NCBI RefSeq assembly: GCF_019649055.1
Contig: NW_026570269.1
Coordinates: 979,521-1,043,520 of the forward strand
Length of the DNA: 64,000 nucleotides
Direction of reading: 5' to 3'
From: Paramacrobiotus metropolitanus
Taxonomy: Eukaryota; Tardigrada; Eutardigrada; Parachela; Macrobiotidae
Shown piece by piece: positions 11,183 through 23,691 of this stretch (within the stretch, counting starts at the first letter, position 1; every line of letters begins with the position of its first letter). The notes below the pieces were generated by a model. The model was not told where the DNA came from. It worked only from the letters and a program-made list of their open reading frames with translations, and searched no databases. Made by a program: the position numbers and the translations under genes.

Positions 11183-11407
11183 GACAGAAATTTTGGACGC
11201 TTTATAACAGATACGTATGATAGTTAATAATTTATATGATCTGGATCATTACGCACGGGCATTGGTTAGGTCATAAAATCCTGCGTGTGCGGACCGGATA
11301 AGCGGCATTTGTGGAATACGTTGGCCACGGCTATCTATATACAGCACCATCCAGCTGACATTTTTATTGATGATTTTATGAAGAATGTTATGAAAAACTC
11401 GTTTTTG

Positions 11408-12442
11408 TCAAGCATCATAAAATGTCGAGGGACTCTGTTGGACTAAGAATGATTAGTGTGCACTGTACATTTGACTGTGTAATGTAATTTCTCATCCTAC
11501 CGTTGCTGCCGTCGACAACATTAACACGCCATTGCTTAGAGCGGACGTGAATGTATACATAAGAGATGTATGGGCATATGCTGCGCATGTCATCTGCGTA
11601 GTCGTCACTTTGGTGGAGGAAGGAATTTTTATTCGTACTTGTGCTGTAAACTGACTAAAAATTGTGACGGAGGGATGTCGGAGCAATAAATAAACTATTA
11701 CAAGTGTAATAATAATTGGCTTGTACTAAATGATCCTTGTACTGTACATGTGCTGAATGATGCACTTTGAAGATATGCGAAACGAAAGCGCTAATATTCT
11801 ACATGCGCCACTGAATCGCGATACTTGCATCGCCCTAGTGCAATAGATATCTAAATAAATAAAGCTTCTACAAACTAACCAGTAATTGTTTTCTATTGTG
11901 TAACGTATGAAGTACTGCAAGTACTTAATAATAATGTTTGATATAATTTTTTATATAACCTAATTATGGTTTGCTTGACTGTCATGAGTACGTGATCATT
12001 GTCTAGCAAATTTCCGAAATTTTTTATTATCATTATCATAGAAGAATTCCCATGCGCATTAATTTTTGCTTACTGTTTTTGTCTTATTAGTCATAGTAAT
12101 TATATCAATCACTGTGAAAGGTGCGGTAAATAATGAATTTAACAATTACAGGTGCAAATTACTCACTGAATAAATTATTCCGAGAACGTTTCCGACGTTC
12201 GAAAACACAGTCATTGCCAACCAGTAGAAGTATAACAAATCCCTCCATTGCTGAATGCTATTATCCGTGTACAGAGTACGTATAGCTTGATCCCGATAAC
12301 ATGAACCGATCGCGAAGATAAAAATTGCATTGTGTGTACTGTGTAGTAGCACCAAAGGGGACCATTGAACTACAGTAAACAGTTTCACCGGTTGCTTTTC
12401 ACCAGTAAACAGTCTAGCGCTAATGATCGGCTGATCTAACAT
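11408..12442 (-). CDS. Small membrane protein, three exons, unknown family
   Basis: Exons 12442-12167, 11654-11501 and 11442-11408 join in perfect phase to 154 residues, with GTGAGT and GTAGGA donors and TTTTTAG and TTCTTAG acceptors. An AATAAA lies shortly after the TGA stop. Exon 1 carries two hydrophobic segments (around VQWSPLVLL and NAIFIFAIG; and LLYFYWLAMTVFSNVGNVLGIIYS). Exon 2 is polar (DDYADDM) with one cysteine. The ATG at 12442 lies 224 bp from the ATG of the avidin gene on the other strand, so the two may share a promoter. No family was recognised; 5' exons further upstream are unlikely because the avidin gene occupies that side. Confidence 0.5.
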
Positions 12443-12666
12443 CTTCCGTATTCGCACTATTTAGCTGTACAGTCAAAATTTACCACACAAAATATACAAA
12501 AGATTTGTCACATAAAATAGCGCTTCTGGTTTTGAGGGTACTATGGTTTTTGCAATGCGCAAACCCCGAAATCATATTGATATTTCTCTAATTCTAGCAT
12601 AGAACATCATTATTGTTTTTTTATTGGGTATAGAATTAACAGGGTCCGATTCTCGACTTGTTGGAA
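12443..12666. promoter_or_regulatory. Bidirectional intergenic region
   Basis: 224 bp between two divergent ATGs (small membrane protein at 12442 minus; avidin at 12667 plus). Both promoters and 5' UTRs must lie here or overlap the neighbour. No individual site is claimed. Confidence 0.4.
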
Positions 12667-14205
12667 ATGGATCTTTTTTTACTGTTTATTGCGTTGTCTG
12701 TCAGTCTGACCACAATTACGGCACATCAAGAATCAAATTCCCTCAAAGATTTGTTATCCGTAAGCCTGACCTTTCTACATTATTGTTAACAGGTCTGGGA
12801 TTTACTGTACGTGAAGTAAAATAATTATCTTAATGATAGTTAAATTATACGGAATCTTTAGAGCGGAAAATCGAACCGTGCAACTAACGCCGCTTGTTCA
12901 GATATCTCCGGAAACTGGTACAACCAACATGGATCGGAAATAATTTTTACTCCTGGTGCCAAATCTTCACTTTCTGGAACATTTGCTTCCACTGTTAGCC
13001 TTTACAAGAACAAAAGGCCCACCGCAGGTAGTAACCGAAGTAAAATTGTTAAAGCATCATCAATAGTGTGCAGCGGAAAGAAGTTCAGTGTAATGACTGC
13101 ATTAGCCTACATTTGTTACGGTTAGAGCGAAGACGTTTACAAAGTCAAAGTTTGCCCGTGCATAAGCAGTTTAACTAATTAATTTAATAATTAATTAATT
13201 TATTTACTACGCATACCACTGTACACAGCACCATCAGGAAAGAAGGTTGTAAATTAGAATATACACAGTAAAATTTATTATGACCTTTTATCATAATGCG
13301 AAAAACGCTGGGGTGCATACACGTGGAGGTGGATTAAATGAATGTGCAGTGCGAATTTTGATAAGATATTATTGTGACGTTCGAATTAACTAACTGCAAG
13401 CTTAAGCTCGCTTTATATGCAGATCCGGTGAACGGAAAGCTGGTTGGGTATCTCCAAAGGGACGGTTCATTCGGATTTGCCGTCATTTGGGTACCATAAT
13501 TACGAAATGAGGAGGTAAAAAAAGTTCAGCAAAACCCATATGCACAGTTTTTTATATCGTAGGACAACGCGTCTAACCAGACCACAGCTTATTCCGGAAA
13601 TTGTAAGTACTTTAAAGTTAAATTTTTGCAGTAGATTTGGTTTTTGGATTAACCAACTTAAACCCTAATTACAATTATGCTTCGACGATCGGCAATGTGT
13701 GGTAATTCACCCGGCGATGGCGAAGCAATTGCCCTACAGTAGCCTTAAGCTTACACAAAACTAGGTAGGTATAACATGTACAGTATGCGGCTTTAGATCT
13801 GTACTTAGTTGTACAGTGTGCTTTCGCGTATTCGTGTAAAACAGTTTTGTGCACTGTCGACTTAAAACTGAGTTCAAAACTGATGATTGATTATCATGGC
13901 GTGCACAAAAAAGTCCGCTATTACAGAAATTTTGGGAATAACACTAGGCGTCTCATAGAACGCCCTAATCTTGAAAAAATGTGTAGGTTATCCTGATGAA
14001 AACGGAGAAATCCTTATAGCAGCATGGCATCTTGCTGAAAAACAACATTCCATCGGAGATGCATGGAAAGGTTTTAGGTACACACCACATACAGACGATA
14101 TTCACTATAAACGGAACTGCTTCACTCTTACATTTCGCTTTTGTGATTTTTAGATCGGGGCAAGATATTTTTACAAGGCGCAAGCGGCTCCACCACTTCA
14201 GTTAG
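12667..14205 (+). CDS. Secreted avidin/streptavidin-family biotin-binding protein
   Basis: Six exons (12667-12759, 12862-13027, 13423-13490, 13563-13602, 13987-14077, 14154-14205) join without phase error to 169 residues. Residues 1-19 are a signal peptide (MDLFLLFIALSV...). The rest follows the avidin beta-barrel: CSDISGNWYNQHGS (residues 43-56), LSGTFAST, GFAVIW (to Trp109), TTAYSGNC (to Cys123), ILIAAWHL, GDAWKGFRSGQDIFTR. By alignment from memory to streptavidin, biotin contacts N23, S27, S45, W79, T90, W108, L110, W120 and D128 are kept as N52, S56, S74, W109, T117, W136, L138, W149 and D157; Y43 is Phe72 and L25 is His54. The two cysteines match the disulfide of egg-white avidin (C4-C83). 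N-glycosylation sequons lie at N111 and N114. It should bind biotin, as an extracellular protein. Six exons and a signal peptide argue against contamination or a very recent bacterial transfer. Confidence 0.87.
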
Positions 14206-15102
14206 TCCTTTGGTAAAACTAAGCGCACCACGGCAGCACACCACGCGAAAAAAGCTGAAGTAACATAAAGACTTCGAGTTTTTAGTGTTTCCTTTTGCTG
14301 GTCATTAAGCTATTTTTCAATGGGTGCTGTTCTTATGAAAATCGTAAGCAGCGCCTGCGTTGCAGGTTTGGGCAATGAGTAAAACTCAGTGCAAATCTAC
14401 GTACGTACGTACGCGAAGGACAATTAGTTTGTAGTAAATTAAAATGCTGGCCACATCGATGTAAAGGTATTATGCACAATTCCAATGGATCAGGTTTGTC
14501 TGAAAGGTGCACAATTCTAAGTAGCACTCATTTTGTTGATTTAACGTCAATCGCAACCGCAAGATCGTAAACGAAAATGCCATACAAAAGGTAATGAATC
14601 TAATGATTGTTTTATTCCCTTGTCGTACAAGTGAGTGTACAACTTATGACGCAATAATTTAAAACATCGCAATTTTTTTCAATTGTATTGGTTTTTATGT
14701 TATTAAAGATCAGGATCTTAATTTTCCAACATTTACCAACCACATTACACCGTACACGGTCAGATGACCCTGACATGGTACCAAATTCGTGTGCATATCA
14801 TGTACGAAAACTTTATGTTGCGCGCACAAATGGTTTTCACGCCAATATGTATACTAAACGTCTGGGGAGAAATGTCATAAAACAAGGCAAAAAAGTGTTT
14901 GGGGGTGCACGAAAGTGAAAGTTTTCATGCAGCCTATACACAAATTTGGCACCACGTACCGGGCCAGTTCCCTTAAATTAGTCTTGCTACAGCTTGCTCC
15001 GAATCTTGCTAATTAGTTCTTTAACCGCGCCATTAATTTTGCGCTTTTTATCCCGTGTTTATGCGTTTCTTCCTTGAATTATGCTTTGCCTACTTGCAGT
15101 TG
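14206..15102. other. Intergenic, nothing recognised
   Basis: Holds a short TACG microsatellite near 14400 and no supported gene. Confidence 0.4.
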
Positions 15103-15270
15103 CTAACAACTCTTGCGATGACCTTGCGTCACATTACTTAAAAGCGCAATGTGATAATCGTCCATCCCAGCCGTTATCACCCTGTAAACGTTAGCCAGCT
15201 TCCGGGCAGCATCACCATCGCCCATGCCAGCCTTTACAAAATAACAGCCGACAGACCGTGGTAAGATGGA
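15103..15270 (-). CDS. Possible 3' coding exon, unknown gene
   Basis: After a GTTGGTTAG acceptor the frame from 15270 reads 55 residues to TAG at 15103, including KAGMGDGDAARKLANVY and ITAGMDDYHIALLS, which look protein-like. A candidate first exon (ATG at 16220, MAVKLQINGLFLVST...) lies upstream on the same strand and ends near a GTAAAC donor, but no complete chain could be built. Family not recognised. Confidence 0.3.
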   Translation of the reverse strand, partial: SILPRSVGCYFVKAGMGDGDAARKLANVYRVITAGMDDYHIALLSNVTQGHRKSC

Positions 15271-16400
15271 CTAACCAACTCATCAGAACAGAAGTCATAC
15301 CGGCGGCTGTTATAAAATTCTGTAGTCGGCAGGTTGCGGTGTGTGCTGCTAATAAGCTAAATAATATTTCCTTGCGCATATTTGTGTGTGAACACAAGCA
15401 GGACATCGTTGTGAAGCGAAAAATCTGCTCTATTAACTAGTATTTTTTCAATGAGATAATTGTTACAGTTATACTTTAGTCATGGTTTAAGTTCGTCCTT
15501 GCAGAACAGAACGTCTTGTGACGTGTCGCGTGCCTGTGCGCCCTTAAAAGATGCCGCACATCGCGCGTGCCGTCTTAAGTCTCAGATACCGAATGAGCAG
15601 TCCCCTCTCATGCCAACGGGATTCTGGGACAGATTCTTCATTCATTCATTATTTTCGAGCGATGATTATTAGAGCATTATTAGAGTTACCGAACAAAGTG
15701 GTTTTGCAAATTATTTAAGGCAAATTAATGAGGTGACGGAGTTTCGGTCACAGGGACCTGCGCTTAAAGTAGCAGAAGCAGATGCGTAATAACTGAATAT
15801 GGAAATATTTTATGAAGACTGATAAAAAAAATCCATCAAAATATAAATACTTAGGTTACGAAGTGACGAAAATGCTACTTCTACTGAAACTACAAGAATT
15901 TGAACTAAAAGTAACTTTAATTAGTTTAATACAGTAATTTCACCAACAATGCGGTAACGCTAATGTGCACTGCGCAGCGCAGTTACGTGTACTATTCAGG
16001 CCTTGACACTCCAGTTGGCAATTACGTGAAGAATACGTAACAAGTTGATCCGTATTAAATGAATCATGCATGATCTGGCAACTTTCGTTTCACACACATT
16101 ACGGTTTACTTGGTTTACGGTTTCTTCCAGAAACTCCCAATGATACAGTTTGAAGTTAAAAGCGCCCGCTTGGATAGTAGAGACTAGAAACAGACCATTT
16201 ATTTGAAGTTTAACAGCCACAGAAGGTATGTAAGCTCAACTTGGACAGCGACAGTATTCCACGAATTCTGAGCCTGCGAGTAATCATCAGTGTGCCTTCC
16301 AGTTTCAAATCAGTCCGGGTCTGATCCCGTCGTCAAGGAGTCCTGGCGTACTGGAATCGTAACTGGAAGATCCATCTTCTGCCAGTATTCTTAACAAGAC
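15271..16400. other. Intergenic; possible upstream exons only
   Basis: No supported gene beyond the tentative minus-strand exon noted near 16113-16220. The last about 150 bases are the 5' flank of NPL4. Confidence 0.35.
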
Positions 16401-19400
16401 ATGGCTTATCGGGAACAGAAGATAGTTAGTGTGCCATGTGCTCTGAATTATTTGAGCTGGTTCGTTATTCGCGTTTTTCTGTGTAGCTGTTACGAGTGCA
16501 GTCTCCCGATGGAACCAAACGAATCGAAGTTCCAGAACTGTCCAACTCGGAGTTCCTTCTTCGCTTGGTAAGCCCGCAAAATACTTTCAAAAACGGAGCG
16601 TGTATGTATTACGACTACTTCCAGGTTGGGGAAGCGTTCGGTTTGCCCGGAAGTGGTTCCACATGGCGCCTGTTTCGAGATCGCGCGAAAACTCCTCAGT
16701 CGCAGATCTTCATGGGTCGCCAAATGCTTCAGCAGCTGGGCTTACGGTGAGTCACTTGGTGAACTTGTCAAGAATGTTTCTCGGTACCAGACATCTAGTG
16801 GGATTTTTTACTTGTTTTGGCGAAATGGAATTGGACGCAGATTTTTTGCGAATCTTTTAAGTATAGAGGTATTCATGCTGCACTGCAGTTTTGTTGTTCT
16901 TAATTTGGCACTTAATTTATTTCTTATAAGTGTGTAAGAGTTAAACTGGCTGCTAACATTTCCATTTATTTTAAAAAAATCGCATATAGTTTACTACTTA
17001 CAGATATATAGCTCTATATCCTTTTTTTCGAAGGAAATTGGCTTTTAAATTTTTCAGTGCAGTATTTTTACTGTATTTTTTATCTTACTTTGTAGTATAA
17101 AATTATATTTTTTGAACGAATTGGTGGTTATACTCTGTTTGGTTGGATCTGAAATAGGCAAGGCGACATGCTGTACCTGGATTTTCTTCCCGATGCCAAG
17201 ATGGATGTGAGCAGTGGACTGTCGCCGTTAGAAATTGCCCGTCAGCGAACGGGTTCTAGTTTCTCTTCAGCCTTGGGAGTATCGCCACTGACGAAGGACC
17301 GCCTCATTAGTGAAGCGGGTAGTCCGCGTTCGTCGGAGAGCGCGCCGACAGCGGATATTGTGGAGGACGAAGTGGATCAGTTGCTCTGGCAGCAGAGCGG
17401 TGCCATTGAACGACCAAAAGACGAGCGCATGTGCGTCGGTCGGATTCTTGTTGGTCTTGATGGGATTGCCCAGCTGATTGTTTTCGTTACAGGTGCAAGC
17501 ACGGAGCGAGTGGCAAGTGCATTTATTGTATTCCCATTGAGCCGTTTGATGAGGAGTATCTCCAGAGTCGAAATCCACCCATTAAGCACATGTCTTTCCA
17601 TGCCTATCTAAGGAAATTAACCAGTGGAGCTACCAAGTTGGTTTACAGTGTATATGTTGATGTCCCCAGTTAAAAAATGCAGCAATTTCTAGGGGAAAGT
17701 TTGCGGCTTTGAGTGAAGTCTCCTGTCGAATTAAGCCAGGTTGTCCGAGCCATTTACCTTGGCCAGAAGGAATTTGTACTAAATGCCAGCCCAGTGCTTT
17801 GACGTTGAATCGTCAGGTGCGTATTATTATTTGTTTGTAGCGCAGCGTGGTTTAAGATTGAGATTTGGCTATTGCAGCGATACCGTCATGTCGATAGTAT
17901 TATGTTCGAAAACGCGGAATTAGTGGAGAGATTTTTGGATTATTGGCGGCGAACTGGACTGCAACGTGTTGGAATCCTGTATGGAAAATATGAACAGCAT
18001 AAGGATGTGCCTTTAGGAATTCGAGCCACGGTGGCTGCTGTTTACGAACCACCTCAGGTAAAATTTCTGATTTCCACTAAGCATTTGTAAAAATACCAAA
18101 ATTAATAATTCGATATTGAGACATTGTTCAGCGTTTATCGGCTTAAATGAGCGTAAAATATATCCTCCATACCCTCTGCTGCTGTCTTTCCATTTCCACT
18201 CTTTAACTGCGGAGTCGGATTTGTTGAACTTTGTTCAGATTTTTACAACAATGCACTGCAATCAACTAATCAGTGTATTTCACATAACATTTTTGCCGGC
18301 GTTGATGAATAGTAATTTTTTCAGTTGAATTCGGAAAACAGTTTAGAACTTCAGGAGGATCCCAATGGGGAAGTTATAGATTGCGTGGCTGGAAAGATGG
18401 GGTTGCGCCGTGTTGGCTGGATTTTTACGGATTTGGTGGCGGAAGATGTGCGCGCCGGAACAGTGAAATTCTTGAGAAATAAGGTGCTCTAACTTGAGAA
18501 ATAAGGCGCTCTAAATACCTGAATTGAAGTCGGAATGTAATCTGTCGTATTTAATGCTGTTACACGATAATTATATTGTGCGGCCATTGATGACAGTTTT
18601 ATTGCAGGATACTTATTTCTTAACCGCAGAAGAATGCATTACCGCCGGAACATTACAGTGCCAGAATCCCAACCCCTGTAAGCTGTCTCCAACTGGACAA
18701 TTTGGATCCAAGTTCGTCACAGTTGTCGTAACAGGTGCGCAAGATTTGACAGCGATATGTACCCTACTGTAGATGAATTACGGATGAGCTGAATAAGTGA
18801 TGGCTAAATTCTGGTTATTTCGAATCGGTAAATTAACCATAATACCTGTCCCTGTTTTAAACGTTGTGTTGTGACTCAACGTAGTTCTGTTCGTTTTACA
18901 GTATGTTATGTAATGTTATGCTGTGTTATATTGTAGCTATAATATTATAATTTGTTATGTTATAGTCACGGTATACATGTATGTTATATTACAGGATGTT
19001 ACAGTCGTCTCCTTTTTTACGTATTCGTTTTTTATTGATCTTCGCCAGGTGATAATACGAATCATATCCATTTCGAGGGCTACCAGGTGTCGGAGCAGTG
19101 TATGTCTCTCGTGCGGGATAACTGTCTCGTGCCCACGTATGATGCGCCGGAATTAGCCTATGTGAAAGAATCTACTAGTCAACAGTATGTCCCGGATGTG
19201 TTTTATAAGGAGAAGGACAATTACGGCAATGAGGTGACACGCTTGGCACGCCCGCTGCCTGTTGAGTACCTGATCGTGGATCTACCCGTTTCCATGCCTA
19301 AGGAACCCAAATATACCTTCAAGTTGAATGATGGGAAGACGCCATTTCCCGTCGAAAATCGCCTTGATCAGAAACAGGTGGGTCTAAACAAGACGTAGAC

Positions 19401-20108
19401 GAAAATATCAATGTGTATTTGGGGACTTATTTTAATTATGTTAAATAGGTTTGATGATGTTTAATTTTGTAAGAAACAGCTGAAACAAGTTTGAATAAAT
19501 TATTATGTACATAGGACTTCGCCACGTTGATCAGATATGCATCTCAGTTCCGTTCGTTCTTGGATGTGATTTCCGACTTCCATGTGTTACTTTTTATGGC
19601 TACCACGGAGGACATTACGCTGCAGGTAACTTGTATTAATCTCATAAAGAAGCTGCTTCCAGAGATTTAGGATGTGTTGTAATGTTGCTGTTGTTTTGTG
19701 TGCGCAGGATGATGAATTAGAGATTCTGGCTGCTGCTGTGATAAATAAGGATGCTTCAGTTGCGAATGATTGGGCCGCCGGAAGTGCATATTGGCAGGCG
19801 GTTCAGCGTTTCGTTGTTACTCCAGGTTTGGGCACGAAATACTGCACGAACTTGTAATGACATGAAATTGCAGTTGATTATGGCTGAACTTTTTATGTAT
19901 TGGTATTCTAGTTTTGTTTTTATTAACTATACTGGAAAAAGTGGACGAATAAATTTGCTTTGGCATATTTTGTGTAGGACAAGAAGCTGCTGGACCTTCG
20001 TCGCAGTATAATGGAACGACATCGAATGGTGAATGGATGTGCAGACACTGTACCTTTCTCAACAGCGGAACTGGCGGCACGTGTGAGATGTGTGGACTTC
20101 CGCAGTGA
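16401..20108 (+). CDS. NPL4: NPL4, ubiquitin-binding cofactor of p97/VCP
   Basis: Twelve exons: 16401-16424, 16487-16746, 17158-17430, 17493-17636, 17693-17816, 17878-18057, 18325-18483, 18608-18734, 19049-19377, 19515-19625, 19708-19825, 19978-20108. All phases agree, giving 659 residues (human about 608). The N-terminal UBX-like domain reads [13 protein letters not shown]. The zf-NPL4 domain has [27 protein letters not shown] and [10 protein letters not shown]. The MPN-like domain has [28 protein letters not shown] and [11 protein letters not shown], then [20 protein letters not shown] and [15 protein letters not shown]-terminal NZF finger (CRHCTF...CEMCGLPQ) binds ubiquitin. The protein works with UFD1 to recruit p97 to ubiquitinated substrates, for example in ER-associated degradation. 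The first intron has an unusual GTTAGT donor. Intron lengths are mostly 50-420 bases. Confidence 0.95.
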
Positions 20109-20473
20109 TGATCGGTGCTTAAAATACAGATGCCTTATAATGTGTCTTGTCTTCTATAATAGTATCCTGGAATCTTTATGCTAGTTCTTTGTATTTTGAT
20201 ACTTTCTGAATTAGATTTATCTTTGTAAAATATAACTACCTCCGTGGAGGTTTATGTTCATGGTTTGATTTTGCTTGCGATTTCAAGAAGATAGATGATG
20301 CGTTGAAGAACTGCTTTGCCGTGCAATCATCCGCATCCACTTGGCGTGGTCGTCAGTTTATCAGGTGAAAAGAGCTTTTTGTTACGGTGAAGGTTCAGGT
20401 GGTGCGTGGACTAGGTGAGATGGTCTTGGCCTGTGTCCGGTTGCATCCGTCTCATCCAGTAATGTGATATGTG

Positions 20474-20542
20474 GAACGGCGAACGATGCCAAAGAGCATC
20501 GTCGGCTGTGCTGAGATCATCATGGTGGCGTCTTCGCCGTTC
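20474..20542. ncRNA. Possible structured RNA or stem-loop element
   Basis: GAACGGCGAA at 20474-20483 pairs exactly with TTCGCCGTTC at 20533-20542, and between them CGATGC (20484-20489) pairs with GCATCG (20496-20501) around a short loop. The 20109-20711 gap is otherwise non-coding and unusually GC-rich around this element. The class is unknown: no tRNA, hammerhead or clear snoRNA boxes were found. It could also be the 3' UTR fold of NPL4 or the 5' flank of the next gene. Confidence 0.35.
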
Positions 20543-20711
20543 AAATAGGATCTCTTTTCGATTTAATATCATTTAGTCGCAAAATCTTGCACATTCATTA
20601 GTATATACTAGTGGCCGATAACATAGATCCAGATTTTGTAATATTGTGATCATGCCCCTTTTGGGTGAATGTTTATGAATCTGTAGGTTTCTCAAGATTT
20701 CGCATCTAAAA

Positions 20712-23201
20712 ATGGAAATAGTATGTTGCGCTTTTATATTATTTTCGATATTATCAAATTCTGTGATTGCCGACCATTCCGATACCGCAGACGACGATGA
20801 CCGGCCGTATGACCTTCCGGTACGCACCCCGAAGCCATCGTCGGTCTCCCAGCGCACTAGAAATATGTTCAACACGTTGGGCAATATGCTTGTTGGCAAC
20901 AAAAAGAGCTCGTCTGCTCCCGCTCCCCCTCTGAATTTCAGTGAGAAGCTGGATGACTATCCTCCTTATCCAGGTGATAATACGGACAGCACCTATTCCG
21001 GTGGCAACGGTGCATATTCCAACAGCTACCGACAGTCATTCCAGAAAGTGATATATATTGCTGTACCACTGAATGCTCTAACGGCACTGTTGTCCACTGG
21101 TCAGCTAAGCAGTGTAGGATTCGGCAGTATCTTCCCGGCGCTTCCATCGTTCGGTTCCAGAGGTTTCGGGGGATCATCGGCATACGGTAGTGGCAATAGT
21201 TTTAGTGGCAGCACGGACTACGGTGGCGGTGTGGGAGTCATTGGGACGGTGGGCGGTAGCAGTGGTTACAACGGTAACGGCGCGGCTGTGATATCTGTGC
21301 CGGCAGCCGTACCACCGCCACCTCCACTGGTTGCACCGGTGGGAGGCCTTGGTGGGGGTAACACGTATGCGGGAGGAGGGGGAACTTATGGTGGAGGCGG
21401 TGGATACAATGGTAACGGACTTTCAGTTGGACCGGTGCTGACGTTCGGAGGGAATATAGCCGGGCCAGGGACGTACGGTGGTGGAGGCGATTACAACCGG
21501 GTAGTTGATTTCGACACCGGCAGTTATGGTGCCGGAGCAGGGGGTTACATTGGAACGACAGGTGGCAGTTACGGTGCTGGTGGAAATTCGTTTGCCACGG
21601 GCGGAGGCGCAGGAAACTATGGTGGTGGTGGATTGGCGGTTGTCACGTCGGCAGTGGCACCGCCACCACCCACATTGGTCGCTCCGCCGCCCGTTATTGC
21701 CGGTAAAACTGTCAATGTTTTGACATCGTCGTTAGGAAACTAGTAGTTAGCTCTTTCAGTAATTACGGTATCCGGTTTGTTCATAGTAATTGTACTTTTA
21801 AACGCTTCGTAGCTTCTACATTGAATAATTACGCCTGTGGTAGGGTTTATATATCAAGAATACAGATTGTAAGCCTGTATCGTAAACAGTGATATATGAG
21901 CTTAATTATCTGAAATTAAAGTATATATCTAAAAAATATACCTCTGTATAATATGTCGTACAAAAAGTTATTATTCCCGGCTGCAGTGGTTGGCGATTGA
22001 AGCTGGTTATTATTAATCAATTAATGTTCTCGCAACAATTTTCAATTGTTGTGACCGATTAGGAAAACGTGTACTAGTACATTAGTATACGTGACAACTG
22101 ACAACAGCTTCTCGCGCTTAGGTTCACTTCCTTGTCCTCGCGGTGCTGGCTATTACCGCCATCCAGTAGACTGTAATCGATTCTATCGATGCGTGGACGT
22201 GTCGCAGACATTAACCGGAACTGCCTTCAAAGTGTATGAATTTAACTGTCCCGCAGGTATTGCTTGGTACCACCATGTCCAGTTATGTACTATAAATCCA
22301 ATGATTAATTTTGATGTTTACCACATTGCGTGTTACATGCATGATGCATCTGTACTTTCAACAGGTACCGTATATTCCATTATGGTATGGGTTTGCGTAT
22401 GGCCGTATCAACGAGAAGCCGGCACATGCTACGTCGCAGCACCTCTTCCACTTCCGGTGCCGGCGGTGCCCGTTGCAATCCCCGGTCCAGTGGGCATTGG
22501 TCACGGAGCGGGATATAACGGTGCCAGTTATTCCGGTGGCGCTTATGGTGGCGGTGGTGGTAGTTACGGAGGTGGTGGTGGTAACTACGGTGGGGGTGGT
22601 GGGAATTACGGCGGCACCGGTGGTGGCTACAATGGGGGTGGTGGTGGGAGCTATGGTGGCAGTAGTAGCGGGTACAGTGTGGGCGCGGTCCTTGGGAGCG
22701 GAACTTATGCGTCATCCGCCGGTTCATACGGCTCGTCATACAACGACGACGATCGCAATAAGAATTTGGATATCGATTTCAACGGAGATGAGTTTACCAC
22801 CAGAAAGCCAAGGAAAAAAGTTTTGGCTATCACAGGAGGGGAAGATACAGCCACCTTTAGACCCCGCTGCTTGGGTGTGGTAAGTCGGGAGATAATAATT
22901 CGACGACGTGATTATATATTTTGCGTTGTTGTGGCTTAGGGCTTTTTTGCGCACCCTTTTGACTGCACTCAGTTTGCTCAGTGCTGGAAATCGACCAGCG
23001 GGGATATCACTGGTTACTATTTTAAATGTCCACCAAAAACAGTTTTTAATCCGCGAGTACCGGTGAGCAGGAAAGGTGATCTTTTTACCAGTTACAAGAA
23101 AAAATTCAGGTTCTCTTGCATTTTTTTAGGTTTGCGATGATGCAACCAATATGCCGGATTTGACCACCAGCTGTCTGCAGAAGCTTTTAAAAAGCCAATG
23201 A
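20712..23201 (+). CDS. Secreted Gly-rich protein with two CBM14 chitin-binding domains
   Basis: Five exons (20712-21702, 22122-22256, 22365-22879, 22940-23062, 23130-23201) join in phase to 611 residues. Signal peptide about residues 1-20. A long Gly/Tyr/Ser-rich block (YGGGG, GGSYG repeats, with short Pro-rich PPPPLVAP runs) precedes the first CBM14/peritrophin-A domain (CPRGAGYYRHPVDCNRFYRC, then CPAG joined over an intron to VCVWPYQREAGTC). A second Gly-rich block follows, then a second CBM14 (RCLG, HPFDCTQFAQCW, FKCPPKTVFNP, VCDD). CBM14 binds chitin; Gly/Tyr-rich repeats are typical of cuticle and other extracellular matrices. The joins are fixed by conserved cysteines falling across introns. 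The open frames that continue past 21702 and 22256 are intronic. Confidence 0.85.
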
Positions 23202-23691
23202 TTTTACTTGTTAAATGTATAGTGATACTATTTACTGGCGTGAGCAATGCGCGTGCAATTGTAGAGTTAGTAATTTCCGCCGGATGGAAATTCTCTCTTC
23301 TTTCCTTTTTCTTGGAACTGCACAAATACTGACCGAAAATTGAATGCAGGAAAAAAATGCAGAAACTGTAGCCAGAATCACGCACACAAAACTACTTTTT
23401 ACATCAGCTTTTTTATGTTATTTCTGCATTCAAACAATCTTTTTGTACCAGCATAAGCAAACGAATCTGAATAGACCAATTATTCTATTCGAAATTTCAC
23501 TACTTCTGCATAATTTTCTACAAAATAGCAGGGCTAATTAATTACGCTACGTCTAAACGTGTTTAAAAACTCTGTTTTTTAACAAAGTTGTTTTCTTAAG
23601 AGCCATCTATCAGTTACGTATTCTTTGCCATTCTGCTTAAAGTTACGCGTTTATAAAGCCCTTGCTTGACACTAGTGTCGGGATTGCTTGA
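23202..23691. other. Intergenic, nothing recognised
   Basis: 3' flank of the CBM14 gene; only short ORFs. Confidence 0.4.

Noticed and set aside
22311-22883. His- and Val-rich ORFs over the second Gly-rich block
   Set aside because: Out-of-frame readings of GGN repeats; the CBM14 frame is fixed by conserved cysteines.
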